Positions 8,254 through 17,738 of a DNA stretch of 53,182 nt are shown here, one piece after another. Where the stretch lies: assembly GCA_905612515.1 (NCBI GenBank), contig CAJQSI010000062.1, positions 1 to 53,182 on the forward strand, in the 5' to 3' direction. Numbering within the stretch: position 1 is the stretch's first letter; each line of letters opens with the position of its first letter. Below the pieces are notes generated by a model. That model saw nothing but the letters and a program-made list of their open reading frames with translations, did no database searches and was not told the DNA's origin. A program made the translations under genes and the position numbers. The stretch is from an uncultured Opitutales bacterium. Its GTDB lineage: Bacteria > Verrucomicrobiota > Verrucomicrobiia > Opitutales > Seribacteraceae.

Positions 8254-10455
8254 TCAATTCAATGCTTCCTCCCAGCTTTTCCCCAGAAGGGTGACTTCAG
8301 GTTGCAGTTCCACACCAGTGGAATCCTTAACCTTTCCGCGCACCCGCCGGATCAGGCGAATAACCTCATCCGCGGTAGCACCACCTTGATTGACGATAAA
8401 ATTCGCGTGAACGTTTGAAATCGAGGCAGCTCCGAGGGACTCTCCCTTGAGACCGTGATGGTCGATGAGCCGTCCAGCGGAATCGTCGGTCGGGTTCCGA
8501 AAGATGCATCCGGCGCTGGATTCGCGAGGTTGCGATACCCAACGTTTCTTGGAAAATTCGTCTATTCGTTGACGAACCTCGGTCTTGGTCGAAAAACCGG
8601 TGGCCCGAAGACGAGCCCGCAACACGATGCCCTCCTTGGCCTCTGCGCAAATACGATACCCGACGGTTAGGTTTTCGCCTGCAATCTCACGGACACGACC
8701 GTTCGGCATAAGGAAAGTCACGGTCTCGACAAGGTCGCAAGTCTCCCCGCCCATGGCGCCGGCATTCATTCGCAAGGCTCCACCCAAGGTGCCGGGGATA
8801 CCTTCCAGAAACTCAAAGCCTGCCAGCCCGTGTTCACAAGCCAACCGGCAAATTTCTTTCAACTTGGTTCCGGCCTCGACAACAAAAGTATCGTCGCCGA
8901 CTAGGCGAACTTCTCTCCAAGCAGGCCCTACGAGACGAAGAGCCAGACCGGCAAAACCATCGTCGGGCACGATCAAGTTGGAACCACGTCCCATTACGAA
9001 AAAAGGGAAATCGAAGAGGGAACAAGCATCCACCAATTCGCGCAAATCCTCCGAACAGGAAGGTTCCGCATATGCGGTGGCGGAACCACCTACCCGCAAA
9101 GTAGTCTTGTCGGCCAACGGTTCGTCCATGCGAATGATACAGTCCTTCGACAAGCGCGTTTGAAGATAATCGGACCATGCGCGCCAAGCATCGCCGCTTG
9201 ACAGTTGCCAGGAGGCAAAGGCGTGAGCATGTCGATCCAGATCACCCGCACCCAGAAACAAAACTTGATCACCTTCGGGAGGTGCTGTTCCGATGGCATC
9301 CCGCAAGTCTGAAAAATGCGAGAAGACCCGCGTCGCTTTGCGAAGACGAGGGGGCAAGTAGCCCATCATTTTCTCCACCGATCCATCGACGTCCGGAGAC
9401 TCGTAAGCACCATAGGTAGGCAGAAGAAACAAATCGTCCGCCGCGGACAATTCCTCGGCGAACTCAGCGATCAAGTCACGTGTTCGTGAATAGCGATGAG
9501 GCTGAAAGACGACCTTCAGCCGACGCTCGGGAAAGTGATTTTCGGCTTCCGCCAATACGGCGCGAATTTCCGTGGGATGGTGGGCGTAGTCCTCCAATAC
9601 AAGCCGGTCGGGCGATTCGGCAAGAACGACTTGTCGACGGGCGAGGCCCGGAAAATCAGCCAACTCCTCCGAGTCAGGATTTAGGCCGAGATAACGACAT
9701 GCAGCAAAAGCAGCGGCCGCATTACGTGAATTGTAGGCTCCGGGTTCCAGAGAATTCTCAAAAGTGATCGTTGGACAGGTTGCCGAGGATTGAGCCAACT
9801 TCACCAGCTCATCACCCTCAGGAATAATTACGGCGCTCTCGGTACGAGAAAAAAGTCCGCCGAGCGTTTCGCTAAACCCCTGTTGCGAAGAATATTGAGC
9901 TGTGTGATCCCAATCGCAGTTTAAGCAGAGAGTGACGGTTGGGCTAAATCCATCGATCGTCCCGTCGCTCTCGTCCACCTCGATTACAACCCAAGGCGAA
10001 TTCGAATACGCTCCGGGAGGGATCTCCGGATCACGAAACAATCCTCCGACGAGGTATCCGCATGGAAAATCGGCTTTACGCAAAAGCCACGCAAGCATCG
10101 CCGCAGTGGTGGTCTTTCCGTGACTTCCGACCACGGCCAAAACTTTGCATTCGGCAGTCAGCTTAGCCAGAAAATCTCCTCTCCTCAAAACAGGTACGCC
10201 TTGCTCCTTCCATTGATCCAAGACAGGCAGGTTCTCGGCAATGGCGGAAGACCTAACCACGACGTCGGGACGAAAACTAGGAACGGGTTCCGAAAGAATA
10301 CGCACTCCAGATTGTTCAAGCAAACTGCGGACAGGTTCCCGAAACGAGTCGTCAAAAGCTTCCACATCGACACCTGCTCCTTGCAAGTACATGGCCAATG
10401 GAGCCATACCCATGCCACCGGCCCCTAGAAGAAAGCATTTGCGAGGAACCTTCAT
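8254..10455 (-). CDS. murC/murB: MurC-MurB fusion: UDP-MurNAc--L-Ala ligase / UDP-MurNAc dehydrogenase (733 aa)
   Basis: One protein with two enzymes of UDP-MurNAc-pentapeptide synthesis. Residues 1-425 are MurC: Rossmann N-terminus (LLGAGGMGMAPLA), ATP loop VVGSHGKTTT (108-117), VIEVDESDG (157-165), YAHHPTEI (290-297) and FQPHRYSRT (317-325). Residues about 433-733 are MurB: FAD-binding VMGRGSNLIVPD (487-498), EGIPGTLGGALRMNAGAMGGE (551-571) and the C-terminal catalytic Glu720 in LQPEV. The MurB proton-donor position, usually Ser in GSxF, is Cys650 (SAGCIFRNP). There is no frameshift or stop at the junction, so the fusion is real. It overlaps the end of murG by 4 bases. From general knowledge, fused murC-murB genes occur in several Verrucomicrobiota. 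Confidence 0.95.
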   Translation of the reverse strand: MKVPRKCFLLGAGGMGMAPLAMYLQGAGVDVEAFDDSFREPVRSLLEQSGVRILSEPVPSFRPDVVVRSSAIAENLPVLDQWKEQGVPVLRRGDFLAKLTAECKVLAVVGSHGKTTTAAMLAWLLRKADFPCGYLVGGLFRDPEIPPGAYSNSPWVVIEVDESDGTIDGFSPTVTLCLNCDWDHTAQYSSQQGFSETLGGLFSRTESAVIIPEGDELVKLAQSSATCPTITFENSLEPGAYNSRNAAAAFAACRYLGLNPDSEELADFPGLARRQVVLAESPDRLVLEDYAHHPTEIRAVLAEAENHFPERRLKVVFQPHRYSRTRDLIAEFAEELSAADDLFLLPTYGAYESPDVDGSVEKMMGYLPPRLRKATRVFSHFSDLRDAIGTAPPEGDQVLFLGAGDLDRHAHAFASWQLSSGDAWRAWSDYLQTRLSKDCIIRMDEPLADKTTLRVGGSATAYAEPSCSEDLRELVDACSLFDFPFFVMGRGSNLIVPDDGFAGLALRLVGPAWREVRLVGDDTFVVEAGTKLKEICRLACEHGLAGFEFLEGIPGTLGGALRMNAGAMGGETCDLVETVTFLMPNGRVREIAGENLTVGYRICAEAKEGIVLRARLRATGFSTKTEVRQRIDEFSKKRWVSQPRESSAGCIFRNPTDDSAGRLIDHHGLKGESLGAASISNVHANFIVNQGGATADEVIRLIRRVRGKVKDSTGVELQPEVTLLGKSWEEALN

Positions 10456-11588
10456 CCGGCAAAAGGCAGGGCGCCTGCAACGACGTCGGGATTACCGCTT
10501 TCTTTTAGCACATTGGTGACATCGAAAACGATTTCCGACACCACGTCTCCGGGGTCGGTCGCCACCAAGTTCCGACGCAAAACTGCTCGAAACTCCTCGT
10601 TGAACATTACTTCGCGGGCTTCCTCAAAAAGCAATTCCCCGATCTGATCCTGCGGACATACGATGGCAGCGCCCTTCTGCTCGATAAAGGAGGCGTTAAG
10701 GGCTTGGTGATCGTCCGCCGCAAAGGGGTAAGGAACCAAAATCGAAGGGACGCGACATCGGACAATTTCGGAAATAGAACCTGCGCCGGCTCGAGAAATC
10801 ACCAAGTCAGCGGCGGAAAGAACGGTGCTCATCTCATCGCTGAAAGGCACGAACCTCATTGGCACGGAAGAACCGTCGGGATCCGTCATCTCAACAACGC
10901 CCGAACTTTCATTACCCATTCCCGTAAGGCAATAAACACTGATCCCATTCGAGGCGAATGCCTCCAAATGCTCTTTCACCCATTTGTTGAGAGAGGCTGC
11001 GCCTTGGCTTCCGCCCAATACCACGAGCAGTCGTTCGGTGGAACCCACGCCCAAACTCCTGCGGGCTCGTTCCCGTGGGATTCGACGAAATTCTCTGCGG
11101 AGCGGATAGCCTAGGTTACGAACCACTTTGGAAGAAACGCCATCCATCCTGATTCCTTCCGGCAGGTATAGCCTACTCGCCTTTTTGCGAAGCAAACGCA
11201 CAGCACGTCCGACAGCTCGATTGGCTTCATGCAGAAACACCGGTATCCCGCGACTACGCGCTGCCAAAACCGGCCCGACTGAGGTAAATCCGCCAAAACC
11301 AAACAAAGCGTCCGCCCCAATGTTGCGATAGAATCGGAGCGAATGAAAATAAGAGGACACCAAGCCCTTGGCGAACCGGCCTAATCCGATCGGGGTTTTA
11401 AGAAAAGGAGCACCGGGGACGCGTTCGAAACTAAGTTCGGGATAATTCTCCGCCAGACGCGAATCAACCATTTTGTTGCTGATAAACATCCAACAGGGGT
11501 AGCCTTTTTCTTCCAAACTCTGTGCAAGGGCGATCCCGGGAGTCAGATGACCTCCGGTTCCTCCGCATGCTATTACGACGTTTCTCAT
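10452..11588 (-). CDS. murG: MurG, lipid II-forming GlcNAc transferase (378 aa)
   Basis: Transfers GlcNAc from UDP-GlcNAc to lipid I on the inner face of the membrane, giving lipid II. The glycine-rich N-terminal loop is IACGGTGGHLTPGIALA (6-22). Later come FLHEANRAVGRA, the second glycine loop VLGGSQGAASLN, and the UDP-GlcNAc site SRAGAGSISEI. This is a GT-B (GT28) enzyme of normal length. Its stop overlaps the murC-murB start by 4 bases, and it follows ftsW by 25 bases. Confidence 0.96.
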   Translation of the reverse strand: MRNVVIACGGTGGHLTPGIALAQSLEEKGYPCWMFISNKMVDSRLAENYPELSFERVPGAPFLKTPIGLGRFAKGLVSSYFHSLRFYRNIGADALFGFGGFTSVGPVLAARSRGIPVFLHEANRAVGRAVRLLRKKASRLYLPEGIRMDGVSSKVVRNLGYPLRREFRRIPRERARRSLGVGSTERLLVVLGGSQGAASLNKWVKEHLEAFASNGISVYCLTGMGNESSGVVEMTDPDGSSVPMRFVPFSDEMSTVLSAADLVISRAGAGSISEIVRCRVPSILVPYPFAADDHQALNASFIEQKGAAIVCPQDQIGELLFEEAREVMFNEEFRAVLRRNLVATDPGDVVSEIVFDVTNVLKESGNPDVVAGALPFAG

Positions 11589-11613
11589 GATGCTGTAATC
11601 ATCTCATCCCTCG

Positions 11614-12762
11614 CTACAATTCTCTCGACCGCGAGAGGACGGGACCTCCCCAGCTTCGGAATACGTTTAGAATCAAACCGATCAGCACGAAAGTAACCAT
11701 CAAGTTGGAGCCTCCATAGCTGATGAAGGGTAACGACATGCCTTTGGTAGGCATGGAACCGGTCACAACGCCCACGTTTATGACCGCCTGTAGAGCGATT
11801 GCTAAAATAGCTCCTGAACCAATAAGAAAAAGGTATAGATTTGGAGCCTCCCTCAATCGCCAGGCAACCAGAACGAACAATGCTAGGAAGCATGCGACGA
11901 TTCCGAGCGAGAAAATCAAACCGAGTTCCTCGCCGATTACGGAAAAGATAAAGTCGGTATGAGCCTCGGGCAGGAAATGCATCTGCTGTCTTCCCTTGCC
12001 GAGCCCTACTCCATCGATCCCTCCGACACCGAAAGCGAGCATACCTTGCCAAAGTTGGTAGGCGCTGTCGTTGGCATTGGCCTCTACGTCGAGAAATGAA
12101 GTGACTCTTCGAATTCGCACGGGGTCTAGATAAACCAGCACAGCGAAGCCGGATACGGCCAAACCAGCAAAAGGAAGCAACCATCGTAAGCTGACCCCGG
12201 CCAGAAACATCATGGTTGCGCCGACAGCCCCGCACAGAAAGGTCGTACCGAAATCGGGTTGCAACATAATCAAACCGAGAACGAGTCCGAGAACTAGGGA
12301 GGGGCAAACAAAACCTCGCCAGAGGGACTTGATCTCCCTTTGATTCGCGGAAAGGTAAACGGCAAGAATCAAAACAAGTCCGATTTTGGCGAACTCCGAA
12401 GGTTGCAATCGCAAAGGGCCCAGACCAAGCCAGCGCTGAGCTCCATTCACCTTGACCCCGAACCCCGGAACCAAAACCAGTATCAATGCCAGAGCACAGA
12501 TGCCATAGAGCAGCCAAGCCCGTTTGCGTAGCCATTCCAGATTGACGAACGCCGAGATTCCCCCTGCCACAATCGAGAGGCACAACCAAATTGCCTGCTT
12601 GGAGACCAAGGCGTACGGACCGCTCTTCGTTACGGCACCCGCACTGAAGAGCATAACCAGACCCAAAGTCGTAAGGGCCAAAGCTACGGTGATGACGAAA
12701 ATGGGAATGAAGTGACCACCGCTCATCGATGAACGCGTTGCCGTAGCTTGTCCAACGATCAT
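11614..12762 (-). CDS. ftsW: FtsW, SEDS peptidoglycan polymerase (382 aa)
   Basis: Polytopic inner-membrane protein with about ten membrane segments. It polymerises lipid II at the septum together with the class B PBP encoded at 19303-21096. Family marks are NGAQRWLGLGPLRLQPSEFAK, MLQPDFGTT, the loop HTDFIFSVIGEELG, and the C-terminal GMSLPFISYGGSNL. The start at 12762 is the first ATG; a second ATG at 12726 (MSGGHF) is also possible because the first 12 residues are not typical of the family. A longer open frame overlaps the same bases in another register and is a shadow. Confidence 0.95.
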   Translation of the reverse strand: MIVGQATATRSSMSGGHFIPIFVITVALALTTLGLVMLFSAGAVTKSGPYALVSKQAIWLCLSIVAGGISAFVNLEWLRKRAWLLYGICALALILVLVPGFGVKVNGAQRWLGLGPLRLQPSEFAKIGLVLILAVYLSANQREIKSLWRGFVCPSLVLGLVLGLIMLQPDFGTTFLCGAVGATMMFLAGVSLRWLLPFAGLAVSGFAVLVYLDPVRIRRVTSFLDVEANANDSAYQLWQGMLAFGVGGIDGVGLGKGRQQMHFLPEAHTDFIFSVIGEELGLIFSLGIVACFLALFVLVAWRLREAPNLYLFLIGSGAILAIALQAVINVGVVTGSMPTKGMSLPFISYGGSNLMVTFVLIGLILNVFRSWGGPVLSRSREL

Positions 12763-12810
12763 ATTTTACCACCACCCAATTTCGACTTTTGCCTTATTCG
12801 AACAAGGAAC

Positions 12811-13857
12811 TCATTCCTCGGGGGCATCCACCACGGGGGGCTTGTCGTTATTGAAGAAATCTTCAAATGTCTTGGGATCGGGAGTGGCGGGAGGAGGGAT
12901 AGTAGGAGTTGTAACTGGATCCACGGGAGATGGCGCCAAAGGAATAGGAGGAGTTGCCCCAGATACAGACAGGACTTGACCGACTCGAATGCTGTTGGCA
13001 TTCGTCATTCCGTTCAGTTCCATTAGTTTTGCCACTGTCGTGCCGTAGGTGACGGCGATGCGGGATAGGTTGTCACCGGAACGCACCGTGTGAGTATTAC
13101 CTCCCAGCGAAGGTTCCGGCGTTGGAACAGATGTAGGTGTGCTTGGAATTGATCCACCACTGCCAGGTAAAACGAGAGTTTGGCCGATCTGGAGAGTGTC
13201 GCCGGATAGTCCGTTCGCGGTCCGCAACGCCTGTATGGATACACCATGGGAAGAAGCGATTCGAGTGAGATTATCTCCTTTCTTAATGACATAGGAAGTA
13301 GCTCCCGGAGAAACAACCGTAGGATCCGGCCCGGATGGCGCCCCAGTTCCGCCAGTGGCAGTGGTTCCGGCCCCCGGCACTAGAACTTCCTGCCCTACAC
13401 TTAATGAGGCATTTTTGTTCAATCCCGGATTTGCCCCGAGGAGAGCATTCAAGGAGACGTTATTCTTGCGGGCAATTCCCCAGAGCGTGTCTCCTCTCGC
13501 AATTTTGTAAACGCTTACTCCCTCGGGTCGCAGGCCAACTCCAGTAGCATCCCCCGTCCCGGAATTAACGATTCCTTCCGTCCCTCCGGGAACGATCAAT
13601 TCGCCCGGATTGGGTCGAGTGGGAGAAGACCGTCCCCCTGGCGCAGTTCCTGATGCAGACTCACTTGTCGGATCCTCAGTCTCGGTACCTGCGTTAAAGG
13701 CAGGATCCACTCCGGTCTCGGGAGGAGAAGTTTCTGTAGTTCCGTTTTGGTCTCCCTTGCCCTTCTTGAGGGTATTGCAACTGGGTTGGAACATCACGAG
13801 GAGGATTACTCCCACGTGCAATGACAATACAATTCCGAATATTTTAGTTAGTTTCAT
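12811..13857 (-). CDS. Exported protein with three LysM domains, inside the dcw cluster (348 aa)
   Basis: The N-terminus (MKLTKIFGIVLSLHVGVILLVMF) is a membrane anchor or signal. Cys27 sits in QPSC, a poor lipobox, so lipidation is uncertain. A low-complexity Gly/Thr/Pro stretch follows, then three LysM domains: YKIARGDTLWGIARKNNVS, YVIKKGDNLTRIASSHGVS and HTVRSGDNLSRIAVTYGTT, each ending in a VGQ/IGQ strand. Pro/Thr-rich linkers separate them. LysM binds the glycan of peptidoglycan, so the protein should sit on the periplasmic wall. There is no catalytic domain. Its place between murD and ftsW, in the same transcript, suggests a role tied to septal wall synthesis (inference). Confidence 0.9.
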   Translation of the reverse strand: MKLTKIFGIVLSLHVGVILLVMFQPSCNTLKKGKGDQNGTTETSPPETGVDPAFNAGTETEDPTSESASGTAPGGRSSPTRPNPGELIVPGGTEGIVNSGTGDATGVGLRPEGVSVYKIARGDTLWGIARKNNVSLNALLGANPGLNKNASLSVGQEVLVPGAGTTATGGTGAPSGPDPTVVSPGATSYVIKKGDNLTRIASSHGVSIQALRTANGLSGDTLQIGQTLVLPGSGGSIPSTPTSVPTPEPSLGGNTHTVRSGDNLSRIAVTYGTTVAKLMELNGMTNANSIRVGQVLSVSGATPPIPLAPSPVDPVTTPTIPPPATPDPKTFEDFFNNDKPPVVDAPEE

Positions 13858-13883
13858 GGTACGGTTCTCCTATTTATAATCTC

Positions 13884-15188
13884 TTAAGCCTGCGTAACTT
13901 GAGTACGCCTACGCGTGCGATCCTTCAATTGTAAAACATATCGAACGAATGTTTTTCCGCGTTCCGAGTAATCCGAATAAGTGTCAAAGCTGGCAAATCC
14001 CGGACTGAAAAGAATGTCAGTGGCTTCGCGAACGTCTTCAAAAGCCGCTTTAACGGCTTGGGTCAGTTCCCCGAAAACATTGGAAGGCAATCCAAAGGCG
14101 GAAAGCCGCTTGCCGAGTGAAGGCCCCGTCTCGCCAATGAGGTAAGCTCTGGCTACAAGCTTGTGAAGCCGGTGTGCAAATGCCTCCTCATCGGCACCCT
14201 TGGATTGTCCGCCACCTATCCAGAAAGCTTTACCCGCGAAATGCCGGCACGCCGCCAATGCGGCAGAAAAATTCGTGGCCTTGGAATCGTTCCAAAAGGT
14301 CGCGTTGCCCACGGTTGCGACTTTTTCCAACCGATGCGGTTCGCCAACAAATTCGGCCAACACCTTAATCACGGACTCATCGCTTATTCCCTGCGAATCT
14401 GCAAAAGCCAAGGCGAGAGCAAGATTTTCTCTCTGAGGAAAAGTCGCAAATGGAGAACCATCGGGAACGGAGACCCGATTCGCATCTTCCCTTGAAATTG
14501 TTTTTGGTTGGCAAGACAAAGTCACTCCCATTTCGTGAACAGACTCAAGTACGGAAACACCAGCGAGAAACGGACCGCTCTCCAACCTGTCGACCAATTG
14601 ACCTTTTGCCCGGATATAAGACGGCATGTCTCCATGACGATCGAGATGATCCTCGTCGATGTTTGTCCAGATTACCGCATCTGGCCGTAAAAGCCTAAGA
14701 TTCTCTGTCTGAAAAGAACTTAGTTCGAGCATAGCCGTAATCGAACTATCCCGCCTTTCGGCAACCAAGTCCGAAAACGAGTACCCTACGTTTCCCGTGG
14801 CCACGGCGGACCGGTTCGTTTCATTGAATAGTTTCGCCAGAAAGCGAACCAAGGTGGTCTTGCCGTTCGTACCCGTCACCGCCACAATTTCACCAGGCCA
14901 AAAAGCCGAGGCGAAATCAGCTTCCCCCAGTACATTCATGCCCGCTTTTTTCGCTATTTCGATCCAAGAGTGATCCGGAGCGAACCCCGGGCTCACAACC
15001 GCGACCGAGCAAGCCTTTGCCTCCGTCCACCCGAAGGCTCGGCTTTGCTGGTCGAAGGTCGCGTATTCCCAATCCAATGAGCGTAGAAGTTTTTCCACTC
15101 CTCTACCGCTCACACCCGCGCCAAGAATTGCGACGGGTTTACGCCGCAACTCATGCCAATCCAAAGATAATTTACTCACTGCGCCCAT
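13884..15188 (-). CDS. murD: MurD, UDP-MurNAc-L-Ala--D-Glu ligase (434 aa)
   Basis: Adds D-glutamate to UDP-MurNAc-L-Ala in the cytoplasm. The N-terminal Rossmann loop is VAILGAGVSGRGVEKLL. The ATP loop is VAVTGTNGKTTLVRFLAKL (starts near residue 100). Further marks are the ELSSFQTENL and NIDEDHLDRHG motifs, FWNDSKATNFSAALAA, and the C-terminal ILFSPGFASFDTYSDYSERG. All are standard MurD features. Its ATG follows the mraY stop by one base (TAGTATG), so the two are translationally coupled. Confidence 0.96.
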   Translation of the reverse strand: MGAVSKLSLDWHELRRKPVAILGAGVSGRGVEKLLRSLDWEYATFDQQSRAFGWTEAKACSVAVVSPGFAPDHSWIEIAKKAGMNVLGEADFASAFWPGEIVAVTGTNGKTTLVRFLAKLFNETNRSAVATGNVGYSFSDLVAERRDSSITAMLELSSFQTENLRLLRPDAVIWTNIDEDHLDRHGDMPSYIRAKGQLVDRLESGPFLAGVSVLESVHEMGVTLSCQPKTISREDANRVSVPDGSPFATFPQRENLALALAFADSQGISDESVIKVLAEFVGEPHRLEKVATVGNATFWNDSKATNFSAALAACRHFAGKAFWIGGGQSKGADEEAFAHRLHKLVARAYLIGETGPSLGKRLSAFGLPSNVFGELTQAVKAAFEDVREATDILFSPGFASFDTYSDYSERGKTFVRYVLQLKDRTRRRTQVTQA

Positions 15189-15189
15189 A

Positions 15190-16326
15190 CTACCGTAGTT
15201 TCAATGTCGCCAATCCCACAATGGCGAAGAGTAGTGAAAGAATCCAGAAACGGATTACCACCTTCGTTTCCTTCCAGCCTTTCAGCTCGAAATGGTGGTG
15301 AATAGGAGCCATTCGAAAGATTCGATTGCCCGTCAACTTGAAAGAAGCCACTTGCAGTATGACCGACCCCGCCTCGATAACGAAAATTCCGCCCACGATG
15401 ACCAAGGTGAAGGGTTGATGAATCATCAACGCTATTATCCCCACAAGCCCCCCGATGGCCAGGGAACCCGTATCCCCCATGAACACTTCCGCCGGAGGAG
15501 CGTTGTACCACAGGAAGGCCAGGCAACCTCCCAGAAGAGCTGCGCAGACTACGGTAAGTTCTCCCGTTCCGGGAACCATGCTGATGAGGAGGTAGTCGGA
15601 AATGATCGAGTTTCCGGAGGCATAAGCCATGAGCCCGTACGCCAAAGCCACCGTTACGGTACAGCCTATTGCCAGTCCATCCAGACCGTCGGTTAGGTTT
15701 ATGGCGTTGCTCGAACCGCAAAGTGTAAAAAAGAACAGTACGAAAATGGCTGTCAAAGGCATCGTCTGCCACAAGACGTGCTTGTAGAATGGAACCCACA
15801 GCTGGGACATTTTTGCCGCGCTGCCCGAGGCATTCCCCTTGATACCGGTAAGCATTTCGCCGACAGGTCCAATCAAAAGATACAAGGCTACGGCCACGGC
15901 GATTAGTTGGCCGAGAAGTTTCATTTTCCCGGACAACCCCTTGCTGTTTCTCTTCGCGACCTTTAGATAATCGTCTGAAAATCCTACCACTGTGAGCAAT
16001 GCATAAACCGCCAAAGCCGTAACCACGTAAATATTCGGGTCTGCCCAAAGTAAAGAAGACAATACCACCGACACAAAGATGAGTAGACCTCCCATCGTAG
16101 GGGTGCTCGCCTTCTCCTTGTGCAAGCCTGCCAGTGCTCCCACTTCCTCCTCGCTTCGGAATGCTTGCCGCGCATCCAAGGAGCGGAGGAGGGTAAACAG
16201 ACGCGGCCCAAGATAAAACCCAAGAAAAAGCGAGGTCAAGCCCGCCATCATGGCGCGAACGGAAATGAATTGAAACAAGCGCAAAGGGCCGAACAGATCC
16301 TCCAGATGTTGAAGATAGGTCAGCAT
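15190..16326 (-). CDS. mraY: MraY, phospho-MurNAc-pentapeptide translocase (378 aa)
   Basis: Integral membrane enzyme that moves phospho-MurNAc-pentapeptide onto undecaprenyl phosphate to make lipid I. Seen: KEKASTPTMGGLLI, the Asp pair GFSDDYLKV, NLTDGLDGLAIG, FMGDTGSLAIGG and the C-terminal histidine motif PIHHHFELKGWKE. Around ten hydrophobic segments are present. It overlaps the end of murF by 7 bases. A second long open frame over the same bases is a shadow. Confidence 0.97.
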   Translation of the reverse strand: MLTYLQHLEDLFGPLRLFQFISVRAMMAGLTSLFLGFYLGPRLFTLLRSLDARQAFRSEEEVGALAGLHKEKASTPTMGGLLIFVSVVLSSLLWADPNIYVVTALAVYALLTVVGFSDDYLKVAKRNSKGLSGKMKLLGQLIAVAVALYLLIGPVGEMLTGIKGNASGSAAKMSQLWVPFYKHVLWQTMPLTAIFVLFFFTLCGSSNAINLTDGLDGLAIGCTVTVALAYGLMAYASGNSIISDYLLISMVPGTGELTVVCAALLGGCLAFLWYNAPPAEVFMGDTGSLAIGGLVGIIALMIHQPFTLVIVGGIFVIEAGSVILQVASFKLTGNRIFRMAPIHHHFELKGWKETKVVIRFWILSLLFAIVGLATLKLR

Positions 16327-17738
16327 CCGGCATATTCCATCTTCCCTTCTTCAGTGGCCCAATCGGGCACGAGCGTTTCCAAAGCGTTTGTCCTGCTCCC
16401 CTTTAGTAAAACAGCTCCCTCGAAATCGCTCACAAATGATTCGGCCTCCAGTACGTCAGCAACTGATTCAATCGATTCTCTTTCGATTCCGGACTGAAGA
16501 ATCCCGGCCTTCATCCATTGAGCTTTTTCGCCGATGAGGAGAACCTTGTCGGATGGACCAATATTAATTCGAGAGCCTGTTTCTTGGTGTAGTCGGGGAC
16601 CTTCATCGCCTAGCTCCTCCATTCCGCCCAAGGTCAAGAGTTTTGGAAGGTCTCCGGCTTGGCGTTGAAAGAAACGGATGGCATCCAGCATGGACGCCGG
16701 GTTGGCGTTGTAACAATCCACATAGTAAAAATTCCCTCGGCCCTTTAGCCATTTGCCCCTTAGGGCCGAGGGTTTATATTGGGGCAGGCGTTCAAATATC
16801 TCATCTTCCGAAACGCCCAGCTCCAGCGCTGCCGCCACTGCTAGAGCACAGTTACTTGCCATTCCTTCCGACACCAACGGCAGAGGGAATGATAGGGGTG
16901 GGTAACCGCGTCGCCTTAGCCTAAGCGACGCGGTATCCCCAACCCTGTTTGTTTCGGTCTTCGTATCGAAAAACAGGAATCCCTTGGGAGGTTCGTCAGT
17001 CGGGTCTCCATACTTTAGGACAAGGGTTTCCGCCTCGCCCTCTTGGACCTCTTGAAATGCATCGAATCGTAAACAATGCTCGGGAAAGATTGCTGTCTTT
17101 ACGGTTCCGGAATCTTGAATTAACCTAGCTTTCTCTTGAGCTACCTTCGTCTCGCTTCCCAATCCCTCCAGATGAGCCGACGCCACCATGGTTACTAGAG
17201 TAATATCGGGAGCAATTGTCTTGGCCAATTTAGCCATCTCCCCGATTTGATTGATTCCAGCCTCGACCACGGCCTGGCGATGAAGGGAATGTTCCAGTCG
17301 GAGCAAAGTCAGTGGAACCCCCAACAAATTGTTGAAATTGCCGTCAGTCGCTAGACAAGTATCAGGTCCAAGTAAAAGTTTGAGAGCATCTTTTGTCGAG
17401 GTCTTGCCGCAGCTCCCGGTCACACCGACAATTTTTCCTTTGAAATTGCTGCGATGCATGTGAGCTATTCGGAGAAATGCCTCGCCCACATCGGGCGTCT
17501 TAAGTTGGGGTAGATCGGACTCTGCTACGAAATGATCCACCATAGCGGATGATGCCCCTAATCTAGCTGCATCTCCGATGAAATCGTGCCCGTCACGTTC
17601 CGCCTTTACGGCCACGAACATCTCACCCGACTCCATCCTTCGGGAATCATGAGAGAATCCTGAAACCAAGTTTCGTGGAGAGCGATTCCACTCTCCTCCT
17701 GACCATTCAGCCAATGATTCGGGGTCAAAAAACGGCAT
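16320..17738 (-). CDS. murF: MurF, UDP-MurNAc-tripeptide--D-Ala-D-Ala ligase (472 aa)
   Basis: Last cytoplasmic ligase of the stem peptide; it attaches the dipeptide made by Ddl. The N-terminal domain contains the MurF-type GFSHDSRRMESGEMFVAV. The ATP loop is GVTGSCGKTSTKDALKLLL (105-123; Cys110 replaces the more usual Asn or Gly). EAGINQIGEMAKL and the Asn-rich DCYNANPASMLDAI are typical of MurF. The start codon shares one base with the murE stop (TAATG), so coupling is tight. Confidence 0.95.
   Translation of the reverse strand: MPFFDPESLAEWSGGEWNRSPRNLVSGFSHDSRRMESGEMFVAVKAERDGHDFIGDAARLGASSAMVDHFVAESDLPQLKTPDVGEAFLRIAHMHRSNFKGKIVGVTGSCGKTSTKDALKLLLGPDTCLATDGNFNNLLGVPLTLLRLEHSLHRQAVVEAGINQIGEMAKLAKTIAPDITLVTMVASAHLEGLGSETKVAQEKARLIQDSGTVKTAIFPEHCLRFDAFQEVQEGEAETLVLKYGDPTDEPPKGFLFFDTKTETNRVGDTASLRLRRRGYPPLSFPLPLVSEGMASNCALAVAAALELGVSEDEIFERLPQYKPSALRGKWLKGRGNFYYVDCYNANPASMLDAIRFFQRQAGDLPKLLTLGGMEELGDEGPRLHQETGSRINIGPSDKVLLIGEKAQWMKAGILQSGIERESIESVADVLEAESFVSDFEGAVLLKGSRTNALETLVPDWATEEGKMEYAGC

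Noticed and set aside
11585-12775. Open frame of 396 codons overlapping ftsW
   Set aside because: The other register encodes a textbook FtsW; this one is Arg/Phe/Ser-rich noise.
15176-16333. Open frame of 385 codons overlapping mraY
   Set aside because: MraY signature motifs are all in the other register.
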